Shown here in pieces: positions 1 through 7,360 of a stretch of DNA of 10,934 nucleotides. Under the pieces are notes generated by a model. That model made no database searches and was not told the DNA's origin. It was given only the letters and a program-made list of their open reading frames with translations. Numbering within the stretch: position 1 is the stretch's first letter; each line of letters begins with the position of its first letter. Position numbers and translations under genes: made by a program. The stretch is from an uncultured Blautia sp. (GTDB taxonomy: Bacteria > Bacillota > Clostridia > Lachnospirales > Lachnospiraceae): the NCBI RefSeq assembly GCF_937880195.1, contig NZ_CALFLA010000031.1:1-10934 (forward strand), given 5' to 3'.

Positions 1-42
1 CATCTGAGCCTTTTTCTTTTCACTCAGTTTTTCATATCTCAC
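1..42 (-). CDS. 5' end of an unidentified operon gene, cut by window edge
   Basis: A reading frame starts at a GTG at 42-40 that overlaps the TGA stop of the transaldolase gene (AAGTGA). It stays open to the window edge and encodes MRYEKLSEKKKAQM. An AGAAGG ribosome binding site inside the end of the transaldolase gene sits 9 bases upstream of the GTG, which supports this start. The nearby ATG at 35-33 is followed by a stop after three codons and can be excluded. The overlap implies translational coupling and membership of the operon. Fourteen residues are too few to assign a family. If the operon does degrade a sulfonated sugar, this is one place where the missing isomerase or another pathway enzyme could lie, but that is a guess. 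Confidence 0.55.
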   Translation of the reverse strand, partial: MRYEKLSEKKKAQM

Positions 43-725
43 TTGACACTACCTTCTGTTGCAGTATTGTCCCAGGCGTTTCTAAATACATTCAATCCAT
101 AGCTTGTAAATGGATGTTCAAAACTTTCTTCATATACAGCCAGACCGCAAGTTACAATATCTGCTCCAGCCGCTGCGAACTCAGCAATCTGACGACCATT
201 TCTTACTGCTGCTACAATAATCTCTGTTTTATAGTTATAATTCTTATAGATTTTTACAATTTCCTTAATATATTCTGCGTTATCTCCGCTATTTTCTTTC
301 CATCCGAGGAATGGGGATACAAACTTAGCCCCCAGTTTTGCTGCCGGAATTGCCTGTGAAGGCGAAAATACCAAAGTTACATTTGTTCTTACTCCTTCTT
401 TTTCTAACTGTCTGGCAGCAATCAGACCTTCTTTACAGCATGGAATTTTAATACAATAGTTCTTACTGTAGGAAGCTACCTCCTTGGCAGCTTTAACAAT
501 TTCTTCTGCTTTATCCAAATGTGGATTAATTTCAAAGGAAACCGGAAAATCCTTCCCCTCCAGTCCAGATTCCTTTAACCACTGTGCAATATCTTTTACA
601 CAGGTCATAAACGGTTTCCCACTCATACGAATATGTTTGGGATTGGTTGTTACACCATCAATCCCATAGTTCTCATATGCATACTTAATTTCATCTAATT
701 TAGCACTATCCAGAAAATACTTCAT
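39..725 (-). CDS. Small transaldolase-family aldolase (TalC/FSA type), likely altered substrate
   Basis: The protein has 228 residues, the usual size for the compact TalC/fructose-6-phosphate aldolase subfamily, a single TIM barrel that forms a Schiff base. Visible landmarks are FLDSA with Asp6, GVTTNP at 24-29, Glu65 in VSFEI, the Schiff-base Lys93 in CIKIP, TNVTLVFS at 114-121 and Arg178 in GRQ. It should transfer or release a dihydroxyacetone unit. The family motif SPF(V)GR, whose Arg helps hold the substrate phosphate, reads SPFLGW here (Trp142), and the loop after TTNP (KHIRMSG) is also unlike TalC. This suggests a substrate other than fructose 6-phosphate. In sulfoglycolysis a related transaldolase cleaves 6-deoxy-6-sulfofructose; that role, or recycling of pentose phosphates, is inference. 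The gene starts 19 bases after the isomerase gene, with a moderate GGGGA site. Confidence 0.85.
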   Translation of the reverse strand: MKYFLDSAKLDEIKYAYENYGIDGVTTNPKHIRMSGKPFMTCVKDIAQWLKESGLEGKDFPVSFEINPHLDKAEEIVKAAKEVASYSKNYCIKIPCCKEGLIAARQLEKEGVRTNVTLVFSPSQAIPAAKLGAKFVSPFLGWKENSGDNAEYIKEIVKIYKNYNYKTEIIVAAVRNGRQIAEFAAAGADIVTCGLAVYEESFEHPFTSYGLNVFRNAWDNTATEGSVK

Positions 726-744
726 AATTTATATCCCCACTTTC

Positions 745-1224
745 TTAATGATAAATTTGATCTTCCATTGCTTTTACCTTGGCTCTGGCATTTTTTAAAT
801 TATTTGCTCTCCACTCTTCCAGATTCTGAGTAAATTCTGTTTCAAGAAATGTATCTGCAATCTGACATCCTACCACTTCACCTGTAATCCAGCCTCCCAT
901 AGTAAGAATATTAGCGTCATTAATTGCTCTGCTTTTCTCAGCTGCATATGTATTTTCACAAACAGCAGCATAAACACCCTTGTATTTATTTGCCACAATC
1001 GCCATTCCCATTCCGGTTCCGCAAATTAAAATTCCTTTTTCAAATTCACCTTTTCCTATTCTTGGCGCTACATTTTCGGCTGCCTCATAGTAAAACATCG
1101 CATTTTCTTCACTTAAAGAACCGGCATCTGTGACCTCGTACCCCATCTCCATAAGATGTTGTTTTACAGCCTCTTTTAACTGAAATCCTGATTTATCTGA
1201 GCCAATAATAATTTTTTCCCCCAT
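745..1224 (-). CDS. RpiB/LacAB-family sugar isomerase with atypical active site
   Basis: The 159-residue protein has the RpiB fold signatures: IIIGSD at the N-terminus, the catalytic-cysteine motif GILICGTGMGMAIVANK (Cys68) and an IND-NIL-MGG strand. Classic RpiB interconverts ribose 5-phosphate and ribulose 5-phosphate. Several normally conserved residues differ here. The His after the N-terminal Asp is Lys11 (SDKSG). The ring-opening His of the HND motif is Ile101 (AINDANIL). The DYP motif is replaced by NAMFYY. The C-terminal GGRH..R phosphate-binding motif is not recognisable. A non-phosphorylated or open-chain substrate is likely, for example a sulfotetrose as for SqwI of the sulfo-transketolase pathway; this is inference. 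The start has an AGAGG site 7 bases upstream and lies 4 bases after the transketolase C-subunit stop. Confidence 0.85.
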   Translation of the reverse strand: MGEKIIIGSDKSGFQLKEAVKQHLMEMGYEVTDAGSLSEENAMFYYEAAENVAPRIGKGEFEKGILICGTGMGMAIVANKYKGVYAAVCENTYAAEKSRAINDANILTMGGWITGEVVGCQIADTFLETEFTQNLEEWRANNLKNARAKVKAMEDQIYH

Positions 1225-1228
1225 CTTC

Positions 1229-2176
1229 CTACCTCTTTTTCATTTCAATAGCAGCTTTTGCTGCTGTAGCAATATCTTTTGCTGTAAGTCCATACTTTTC
1301 TTTCAAATACGGAGTCAGACCAACCTCACCAAAATGATCTTTAACACCTATCTTTTTTACAGGAACCGGGTATTTTTCTCCCAGAAGTTCGGAAACGGCA
1401 CTTCCAAGACCTCCAATCACCGAATGATTTTCTGCAGTTACAACACAGCCTGTTTTAGATGCGCTTTGTAGCACTATTTCTTCATCCAAGGGCTTCACTG
1501 TATGAATGTTGATCAGTTCTGCATGAATTCCTTCTTTTTGCAGTGCTTCTACTGCCTCCACTGCTTCTGCAACCATGATACCTGATGCAAAAATACTTAC
1601 GTCTGCACCTTCTTTCATGAGCTTTCCTTTTCCAAGTGTAAAGCTTTCGCCATCTTCAAATACCTTAACTGCATTTCTTCTCAAAAGCCGGATATAAACT
1701 GGTCCATAATGTTCCAAAATCTGTGGAAAAACAGCCTTAAGCTGAGCGCTGTCCACCGGTTCATATACTACCATTCCCGGAATATTTCTCATTATGGAAA
1801 CATCTTCCATGCTCATATGAGTTCCTCCATTATATTCCGCTGTAACTCCCGGATCGCTTCCCATCATTTTTACGTTCAGCCCTGCGTATGCTACTGAAAG
1901 AGTAACCTGATCACATACACGTCGGCTGGCAAATGCTGTAAATGTATGAGTAAAAGGTATTTTTCCCATAGCAGACATACCTGCTGCTGTTCCAATCATA
2001 TTAGCTTCCTGGATTCCCACATCAAATGTTCGATCTGGATACTCTTCTGCAAATCTTCCAGTTCCGCCAGCTTTCATTAAATCAGCTTCCAAAATTACAA
2101 TATCCTTATTTTCCGCAGCATACTGAATCAGCAGATCTACATATGTTTCACGGAGCCATCTGTCTTCCAGAACCAT
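1229..2176 (-). CDS. Transketolase, C-terminal subunit (pyrimidine-binding and C domains)
   Basis: This 315-residue protein is the second half of a split, thiamine-diphosphate-dependent transketolase. The Pyr domain carries the catalytic glutamate Glu57 in DVGIQEANMIG, followed by GGTHMSMEDVSIMRNIPGM at 117-135. The C-terminal domain has ENHSVIGGLGSAVSE at 249-263. It works with the N-terminal subunit encoded directly upstream. The upstream TAA is immediately followed by this ATG, and the AAGGGGGAG binding site lies inside the upstream gene, so the two subunits are probably made in a 1:1 ratio. The reaction is transfer of a two-carbon ketol unit, usually to an aldose phosphate. With the adjacent RpiB-like isomerase and Fe-type dehydrogenase, the arrangement resembles SqwGH, which removes C2 units from 6-deoxy-6-sulfofructose. 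Ordinary pentose metabolism is the alternative. Confidence 0.93.
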   Translation of the reverse strand: MVLEDRWLRETYVDLLIQYAAENKDIVILEADLMKAGGTGRFAEEYPDRTFDVGIQEANMIGTAAGMSAMGKIPFTHTFTAFASRRVCDQVTLSVAYAGLNVKMMGSDPGVTAEYNGGTHMSMEDVSIMRNIPGMVVYEPVDSAQLKAVFPQILEHYGPVYIRLLRRNAVKVFEDGESFTLGKGKLMKEGADVSIFASGIMVAEAVEAVEALQKEGIHAELINIHTVKPLDEEIVLQSASKTGCVVTAENHSVIGGLGSAVSELLGEKYPVPVKKIGVKDHFGEVGLTPYLKEKYGLTAKDIATAAKAAIEMKKR

Positions 2177-3004
2177 TTACATCTCCCCCTTTTCAATCAT
2201 ATCTACTGCTTTTTTCCACATTTCTTCTGAAATCGTCATGTTATGGCATTCCAGTTTGTTTTCTGCAAAATAAATACCTTTTCCTTTAATGGTATTTAAG
2301 ATGATCATATTCGGTCTTCCTTTCTGCTTTTTGGCATTATCCACAGCATAAAGAATTTCTTCCATATTATGTCCATCTATAGACTGAACGTTCCATCCAA
2401 ATGCTTTCCACTTATCTGCAATAGGATCTAAAGTATTGACATCACCTATATATCCGTCAATCTGCATTTTGTTATAATCTGTAAACGCAATAAGATTATC
2501 AAGTGCCCTGCTTCCGGCTAGCATAGCGCCTTCCCAAATCTGTCCTTCCTGACTTTCTCCATCTCCAATAATTGTATAAACATAAAGATCCCGTTTATCT
2601 GATTTTGCAGCAAGAGCCATACCTACAGCTGCGGAAAATCCCTGTCCCAGAGATCCTGTTGTCATATCAACCCCTCTTGTAAGCCGCATGTCACAATGAC
2701 TTGGAAGATGTGTTCCTGGACGGTTCAGTGTGTCAAGTTCTTCCATCGGTAAATATCCTTTTAATGCTAAAGTCGCATAAACTGCAGGACCTGCATGTCC
2801 CTTAGAAAGAACAAATCTGTCTCTGTCTTCCATTTTAGGATTTTCTGGATCAACCTTCATAATATCAAAATACAATGCTGCCAGTACTTCACAGATAGAA
2901 ACTGCTCCTCCAATATGTCCTACGCCAAGCCCTCCTATTGTTTTGACTGTCAATTTACGTATTTCTTTTGCCTTTTCATTCAGCATTTCTATTTTTTTAT
3001 TCAC
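2177..3004 (-). CDS. Transketolase, N-terminal subunit (thiamine-PP domain)
   Basis: The 275-residue protein binds the diphosphate of thiamine diphosphate. Numbered from the chosen start, it shows GVGHIGG (His30), SKGHAGP (His70), LPSHCDM near 101-107, TTGSLGQG near 115-122, the GDGE motif at 147-150 with its partner Asn178 (FTDYN), and IKGKG near 239-243. It forms the active enzyme only with the C-terminal subunit encoded next. I chose the GTG at 3004 because a perfect AAGGAGG sits 8 bases upstream. An in-frame GTG at 3025 would place that ribosome binding site inside the gene, so I reject it; no ATG is well placed. The gene begins 27 bases after the dehydrogenase stop. Split transketolases are common in Firmicute accessory sugar operons, and the sulfo-transketolase SqwGH is also split. 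Confidence 0.92.
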   Translation of the reverse strand: MNKKIEMLNEKAKEIRKLTVKTIGGLGVGHIGGAVSICEVLAALYFDIMKVDPENPKMEDRDRFVLSKGHAGPAVYATLALKGYLPMEELDTLNRPGTHLPSHCDMRLTRGVDMTTGSLGQGFSAAVGMALAAKSDKRDLYVYTIIGDGESQEGQIWEGAMLAGSRALDNLIAFTDYNKMQIDGYIGDVNTLDPIADKWKAFGWNVQSIDGHNMEEILYAVDNAKKQKGRPNMIILNTIKGKGIYFAENKLECHNMTISEEMWKKAVDMIEKGEM

Positions 3005-3031
3005 ATCTATTTCCTCCTTAAACACCCTGTT

Positions 3032-4150
3032 TCAGCGCATTGACTGATACATTTCATCCAGGATTTCCTCTGTGATCTTAACAGGATTGTTAAGCATATT
3101 GGGATGATTGCTTAAATGTACAAGTTCTGCAATTTGCTCATCACCCAGATTCAGATCTTTCAGATCATTACGAAGTCCTATATCTGCTTTTAGCTGGTAA
3201 ATTTCGTCTGCCATTGCAATAGCATCTGTAAATCCAAGCTGTTTAGCAAACTCATGAATTCTGCCACCTTCTACATCTGCATTTATTTTTGCAAAATAAT
3301 CTAAAGTCATGCCACATGCTTCTCCATGGGGAATATGATATAAATTTGTAAGAGGGAATGAGCAGGCATGAGAACTGGTTGTTTTCGGAAGAGTAAAAGC
3401 AAGTCCTGCAATTACAGACGCTTCTGCCATCTTGGCCCTTGCTTTTTTATCTTCAGGGTTACTGTATGCTCTGCGTAAATATTTGAATACAATACGTGCT
3501 GCATGAAGAGCCAGCGCATCACAGACTGGTTGATGTCCTCTGCTCCAGAAGCCTTCCAACGCATGACAGAGCACATCAATTCCTGTACTTGCTGTCATGT
3601 GAGGCGGAAGTGTATAAGTAAGCTCTGGATCAATCAACGCAATAGACGGATAAAAATTATTTGAAACGATCGGACCTTTTTTTCCAAGTTCATGATCGCT
3701 TAACACAGAAACACACGTTACTTCACTTCCGGTTCCAGCGGTTGTGGGAATTGCAATCAATGGATGATGCTCCTTTGAAAGTGCTTTTCCTGTTCCATGA
3801 TATTCTCGGATAGATTCTTCTGTAAAGCATACCGATGCTGCAGCCTTTGCACAATCCAGTGCGCTTCCTCCACCTAACGCAACCACAAATTCTATCTGAT
3901 TTTTGCGAATTATGTCTGCACAGGCATCCACTTCTTTTACCTCTGGATTCGGAGAAATTTCTCCATATACATGAACAAGAGTTCCTTCACTTTCCCGTAC
4001 AATTCTTTCAGCCAATCCATTTTGTAAAAAAAATGGATCACTGACCAAAATTCCTTTTTTACATCCTATAGATGCAACAACATCTTTTAACTCTTTTATG
4101 ATACCTTCGCCAAAACGAATGGTTACTGGCTGTAAATATTCCCATTTCAT
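3032..4150 (-). CDS. Iron-type (group III) alcohol dehydrogenase, candidate sulfoacetaldehyde reductase
   Basis: The 372-residue protein is a full-length metal-dependent alcohol dehydrogenase. GGGSALDCAKA at 93-103 binds the NAD(P) pyrophosphate, and IPTTAGTGSEVT at 134-145 is the family signature. The metal ligands appear as Asp192 and His196 (GIDVLCHALEG), His261 (SSHACSFPLT) and His275 (YHIPHGEACG). The enzyme should reduce a short aldehyde with NADH or NADPH. Fe-type enzymes of this class include sulfoacetaldehyde reductases (SarD, TauF, SqwF) and phosphonoacetaldehyde reductases. In this operon, reducing sulfoacetaldehyde to isethionate, or sulfolactaldehyde to dihydroxypropanesulfonate, would regenerate NAD and give an exportable end product. 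That substrate is inferred from context. The start is supported by GAGGAGG 7 bases upstream, and the gene lies 16 bases after the EamA transporter gene. Confidence 0.9.
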   Translation of the reverse strand: MKWEYLQPVTIRFGEGIIKELKDVVASIGCKKGILVSDPFFLQNGLAERIVRESEGTLVHVYGEISPNPEVKEVDACADIIRKNQIEFVVALGGGSALDCAKAAASVCFTEESIREYHGTGKALSKEHHPLIAIPTTAGTGSEVTCVSVLSDHELGKKGPIVSNNFYPSIALIDPELTYTLPPHMTASTGIDVLCHALEGFWSRGHQPVCDALALHAARIVFKYLRRAYSNPEDKKARAKMAEASVIAGLAFTLPKTTSSHACSFPLTNLYHIPHGEACGMTLDYFAKINADVEGGRIHEFAKQLGFTDAIAMADEIYQLKADIGLRNDLKDLNLGDEQIAELVHLSNHPNMLNNPVKITEEILDEMYQSMR

Positions 4151-4166
4151 ATAATAACCTCCTCTT

Positions 4167-5084
4167 TTATCTGCTATTTTTTGTAGATACCGTCTTCTGC
4201 TGTACCAAAATTCCCAATGCCCCTGCTATTACAACTGCCATTCCAATATATTGCTTACCTACTAACGTCTCTCCAAATAATACAAATGTAATCAAGGTAG
4301 AAAAAATCGGCATCAGAAGCAGAAATACCTTTACCAGCCAAACCGGATAATGCCTCAAATTGTAATAATAAACAATGTACACCAGTGTCTGACCTGCCGC
4401 AGCAAAAGCCAGCGACGTCAAAATGTCTGTTCTTTGAAACACTCCCGGAATCTCTTTTATTGTCCCTGAAATCAAAGACGCACATCCAAAATAGATCATT
4501 GTCACAAAGTTATTATAAAATGCAACCACATCATCACATACTGGGTTAGTTTTATGAAGTTGAACACTCTTTATTACAAATGCGTTAACTGACACGAACA
4601 AAGCGCTCAAAAGGAAAAATATATTGCCCGGTTCGTCAATTTTAAACTGAGTAAAATCAATTCCCATTACCATGAATACACCAAACAACATAACCATTGT
4701 GCATCCCCAGGTTTTCCAGGTAAACTTTTCCTTATAAATAACTGCTGATATGATATTAACCATCAAAACATCACATTTAAGAAGAGCAGTTCCCGTTGCT
4801 GCTGACGACATGGATAGTCCAATAAACGCTGTCCAATCCAGCAAAAACCCCAGTGTTCCAATCAAAATCAGTCTTGGAAGCACTCCCTTTACCTGAAACA
4901 GTAAAGGAATTTCTTTACGTTTGACCATAATCACCAGAAGCGCCCACAATACCACAAAACGAATTAGGAGCCCGGAAGTAAAAGAAGACGTAAATCCTAC
5001 AAGCTTCTGGCTGGCTACATAATAGGTTCCCCATATTACAGGGAGGATCAGCAGGGGAATCACCTTTTTATTCCCATCTGTCAT
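4167..5084 (-). CDS. EamA/DMT-family membrane transporter, candidate product exporter
   Basis: The 305-residue, very hydrophobic protein has the two-repeat layout of the drug/metabolite transporter superfamily, with about ten membrane segments. The first is LLILPVIWGTYYVASQK near residues 10-27. The first repeat contains MSSAATGTALLKCDVLMVNI, and the second ends with LLMPIFSTLITFVLFGETL and a last helix around GMAVVIAGALGILV, followed by a short basic tail. I start it at the ATG at 5084, because GGTGG lies 5 bases upstream and the upstream in-frame GTG at 5096 has no ribosome binding site. It begins 2 bases after the ATPase stop. It sits between the importer genes and the catabolic genes, and no other export protein is visible. 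Release of an organic end product such as isethionate is a reasonable inference; uptake cannot be excluded. Confidence 0.85.
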   Translation of the reverse strand: MTDGNKKVIPLLILPVIWGTYYVASQKLVGFTSSFTSGLLIRFVVLWALLVIMVKRKEIPLLFQVKGVLPRLILIGTLGFLLDWTAFIGLSMSSAATGTALLKCDVLMVNIISAVIYKEKFTWKTWGCTMVMLFGVFMVMGIDFTQFKIDEPGNIFFLLSALFVSVNAFVIKSVQLHKTNPVCDDVVAFYNNFVTMIYFGCASLISGTIKEIPGVFQRTDILTSLAFAAAGQTLVYIVYYYNLRHYPVWLVKVFLLLMPIFSTLITFVLFGETLVGKQYIGMAVVIAGALGILVQQKTVSTKNSR

Positions 5085-5086
5085 AT

Positions 5087-5830
5087 TTACCACCACTTAA
5101 TTTGTTTTGTAACGTACTCCCTCAGTTCTACAAATTCTTTTGAAGCAATGTCTCGCGGACGAGGAAGATCAATAATCTTTTCCTCCTTGATTGTTGTGGG
5201 TTTCTGCGAAAGAATCAGGCATTTTTCAGAAAGATATACCGCCTCTTCAATATTATGGGTAATAAACAATACTGTACTTCCTGTCTTTTGCCATAATTTA
5301 ATTACCTGATCCTCCAGATAATAACGAACCTTAATGTCCATTTGCGCATACGGTTCATCCATAAGAAGCAGATCTGGATGAAGAGCAAAACTTCTTCCTA
5401 TTACAACTCTCTGTTCCAAAGAGGCGGAAAGTTCCCTTGGATATGCATGACGCACTTCCTGAAGTCCTAAAGACTCTATGATTTCATCAGTTCTTTCTTT
5501 GATTAACTCTGGAGAAGCCTTTTTAATTTTCAGTCCATATTGGAGATTTTCCTCTACTGTCAGCCAAGGATATGCGCTTGGTTCCTGGAACACAAAAGAA
5601 ATATTATGTTTTTTCGGATCTGCTGGTTCCCCATCAATCAAAATCTGCCCTGCCGTAGGTTCAATCAGCTTTACCAGCAGATTCAGAAATGTTGTTTTTC
5701 CGCATCCTGTAGGACCGACAATACATACAAAATCACCCTTTTTTACATTAAAGGAAATATTATCCAAAACCAACAAATCACCAAATTTTTTTGTTAATCC
5801 TACAACTTTAATTTTTGTCTCATCACTCAT
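5087..5830 (-). CDS. ABC importer ATPase A (NrtD/SsuB/TauB type), degenerate signature motif
   Basis: The 247-residue nucleotide-binding subunit is of the nitrate/sulfonate/taurine importer class. Numbered from the chosen start, Walker A is GPTGCGKT at 39-46, the Q-loop Gln is 82 (FVFQEPS), Walker B with catalytic Glu is LLLMDEP ending near 160 (Glu159), and the switch His192 is intact (FITHNIEEA). The ABC signature, normally LSGGxxQR, reads LSASLEQR at 134-141, so both glycines are lost. Asymmetric pairing with the second ATPase is therefore likely. The ATG at 5830 is chosen for GGGAGAG at 5837-5843; in-frame ATGs at 5836 and 5845 and a TTG at 5860 are less well placed. It follows the second ATPase gene by 19 bases and shares its C-terminal DLPRPR tail. 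Confidence 0.93.
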   Translation of the reverse strand: MSDETKIKVVGLTKKFGDLLVLDNISFNVKKGDFVCIVGPTGCGKTTFLNLLVKLIEPTAGQILIDGEPADPKKHNISFVFQEPSAYPWLTVEENLQYGLKIKKASPELIKERTDEIIESLGLQEVRHAYPRELSASLEQRVVIGRSFALHPDLLLMDEPYAQMDIKVRYYLEDQVIKLWQKTGSTVLFITHNIEEAVYLSEKCLILSQKPTTIKEEKIIDLPRPRDIASKEFVELREYVTKQIKWW

Positions 5831-5849
5831 AGTCATCTCTCCCATTTTG

Positions 5850-6605
5850 TCAGATATCAAGATCTGTATTTTCTACAATCTCATTTCTATATTCCAGGAA
5901 AGCTTTATCTGTATAGCTTCTTGGACGTGGCAGATCCACTATATATTCCTTCTTTATTTCAGCAGGACGTGAAGAGAGAAGTAAAATCCTGTCTCCGAGA
6001 TAAAGAGCTTCTTCCACATTATTTGTTACAAATACAATTGTTTTCTTATTTTTTTCCCAAATTTTAATAATTTCATCTTCCATAGAATATCTGGTCTGAG
6101 CATCAAGCGCTCCAAAAGGTTCATCCAAAAGAAGGATATCTGATTCTGAAGCATATGCTCTGGCAATTCCCACACGCTGTTTCATTCCACCTGACAGCTG
6201 TTTTGGAAGCGCCTTTTCAAATCCGTTCAAACCTACCAGATCAATGTACTCCTGTGCCTTTTTTTGACGGACTTCTTTCGAAACTCCTTTTAACTTTGGA
6301 CTCATTTCCACATTCCCCATTACGGTTTTCCAAGGAAAAAGAGCATATTTCTGAAATACCATTCCAAGATCTCCCATCTTGGGGCGTCCGCCGTCAAACT
6401 CAATAGTACCTGATGTCTGATTTTCCAGTTCTGCAACAATATTCAGCAAAACTGTTTTTCCACAGCGCCCTGGTCCCAAAAGAACCAAAAACTCATTTTC
6501 ATGAACGTCAAAAGATAAGTTTTTCAGGATTTCTACTGCACGGTCTTTCAAATAATAGGTTTTTGATAAATTTCTTAATTCTATTTTGTTTTTGAGAACT
6601 GCCAT
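5850..6605 (-). CDS. ABC importer ATPase B (NrtD/SsuB/TauB type), switch His replaced by Asn
   Basis: The 251-residue ATPase is paralogous to its neighbour. Numbered from the ATG at 6605, Walker A is GPGRCGKT at 44-51, unusual because most relatives have GPSGCGKS/T. The Q-loop Gln is 85 (MVFQKYA), the signature LSGGMKQR at 137-144 is perfect, and Walker B is ILLLDEPFGALD with Glu162. The switch histidine of the H-loop, expected in VTHDxxEA, is Asn195 (FVTNNVEEA, codon AAT at 6023-6021). ATPase A has the opposite defect. The start has AAGGAG 10 bases upstream; a TTG at 6611 would be only 4 bases from it. The gene overlaps the end of the upstream permease gene by 25 bases, which indicates translational coupling. 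Confidence 0.92.
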   Translation of the reverse strand: MAVLKNKIELRNLSKTYYLKDRAVEILKNLSFDVHENEFLVLLGPGRCGKTVLLNIVAELENQTSGTIEFDGGRPKMGDLGMVFQKYALFPWKTVMGNVEMSPKLKGVSKEVRQKKAQEYIDLVGLNGFEKALPKQLSGGMKQRVGIARAYASESDILLLDEPFGALDAQTRYSMEDEIIKIWEKNKKTIVFVTNNVEEALYLGDRILLLSSRPAEIKKEYIVDLPRPRSYTDKAFLEYRNEIVENTDLDI

Positions 6606-7360
6606 GGACAAAGCACTCCTTCCAGTTTACTTAAAATTGTAGAAAGCAGCATACTGACAATACCAATTACCAGCATACATACAACAATAAGAGCCGTGTC
6701 GCCAGATTCCTGTCCTCGTACAATCAGGAAACCAACGCCTTGTCTTGCAACGATCATCTCTGCAGCCACCACACACATCCATCCACTTGAAAGAGCTGTA
6801 CGGATACCTGCCAGAATAGCCGGTACAGTTGCAGGCAGAGTAATTTCAAAAAGAATCTGCTTTCTGTTTGCACCCAAAACTTTTCCCGCACTGATCAGCA
6901 GCGGATCGATTTCTTTAATCCCGGAAAAAGTATTCAAAACAATCGGTACAAAAGAACCAATAAATACAATAATAATTTTAGGTGTCTCGCCAATGCCAAA
7001 CCACAAAATAATCAAAGGAATCCATGCAATTGGCGGAATTGGGCGAAGCATTTCAAAAACAGGACCTACCAAAGCATTAAATGTTTTACTCCATCCAAGT
7101 CCTACTCCTAATCCAACCCCAAGTATAATCGCAAAGAAAAAAGCGATCAAAACTCGTTTCAGGCTAACCCAGATATGTACTGGAAGAATTGCCTGTGAAA
7201 TTGGATTGACTAAAATATCTACAAATTTATCCCATGTAGCTGTAGGAGTAGGAATCATTGTATTTTCTGCGCTGGAAAGAAACAGCCACAATACAATAAA
7301 TATACCAATCGATACAATCGGCAAAATATAATACCATTTTTTTATTTCTTTACTATCCAT
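6581..7360 (-). CDS. ABC importer permease 2 (SsuC/TauC/NrtB type)
   Basis: The 259-residue inner-membrane permease has about six membrane segments, the first being WYYILPIVSIGIFIVLWLFL soon after the start. The EAA coupling loop that contacts the ATPase reads SAGKVLGANRKQILFEITLP. Upstream of it is the family stretch RPIPPIAWIPLIILWFGIG, shared with permease 1. I place the start at the ATG at 7360, with GGAGG 10 bases upstream at 7371-7375. The gene then overlaps permease 1 by 8 bases (ATGGATAG). A longer frame from a TTG at 7396 would add 12 charged residues with no supporting site. With permease 1 it should form a heterodimeric channel for a small anionic organic compound. The class includes sulfonate, taurine, nitrate and thiamine-precursor importers. 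Confidence 0.93.
   Translation of the reverse strand: MDSKEIKKWYYILPIVSIGIFIVLWLFLSSAENTMIPTPTATWDKFVDILVNPISQAILPVHIWVSLKRVLIAFFFAIILGVGLGVGLGWSKTFNALVGPVFEMLRPIPPIAWIPLIILWFGIGETPKIIIVFIGSFVPIVLNTFSGIKEIDPLLISAGKVLGANRKQILFEITLPATVPAILAGIRTALSSGWMCVVAAEMIVARQGVGFLIVRGQESGDTALIVVCMLVIGIVSMLLSTILSKLEGVLCPWQFSKTK

Noticed and set aside
3005..3025. GTG at 3025 as start of the transketolase N subunit
   Set aside because: The AAGGAGG ribosome binding site would then lie inside the gene; the GTG at 3004 is 8 bases after it.
39..3025. Plain non-oxidative pentose phosphate pathway genes
   Set aside because: Transketolase, RpiB and transaldolase together suggest this, but the isomerase and transaldolase have lost phosphate-site or catalytic residues, and the operon includes a sulfonate-type importer and a dehydrogenase. 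It remains the main alternative, not the preferred reading.
5478..5972. Plus-strand open frame of 164 codons across the two ATPase genes
   Set aside because: It crosses the junction of two well-supported minus-strand genes and its protein looks like nothing known; an antisense shadow.
6696..7331. Plus-strand open frame of 211 codons inside permease 2
   Set aside because: It is the antisense of a clear permease gene. Its translation has no recognisable domain, and there is no promoter or ribosome binding site for it.
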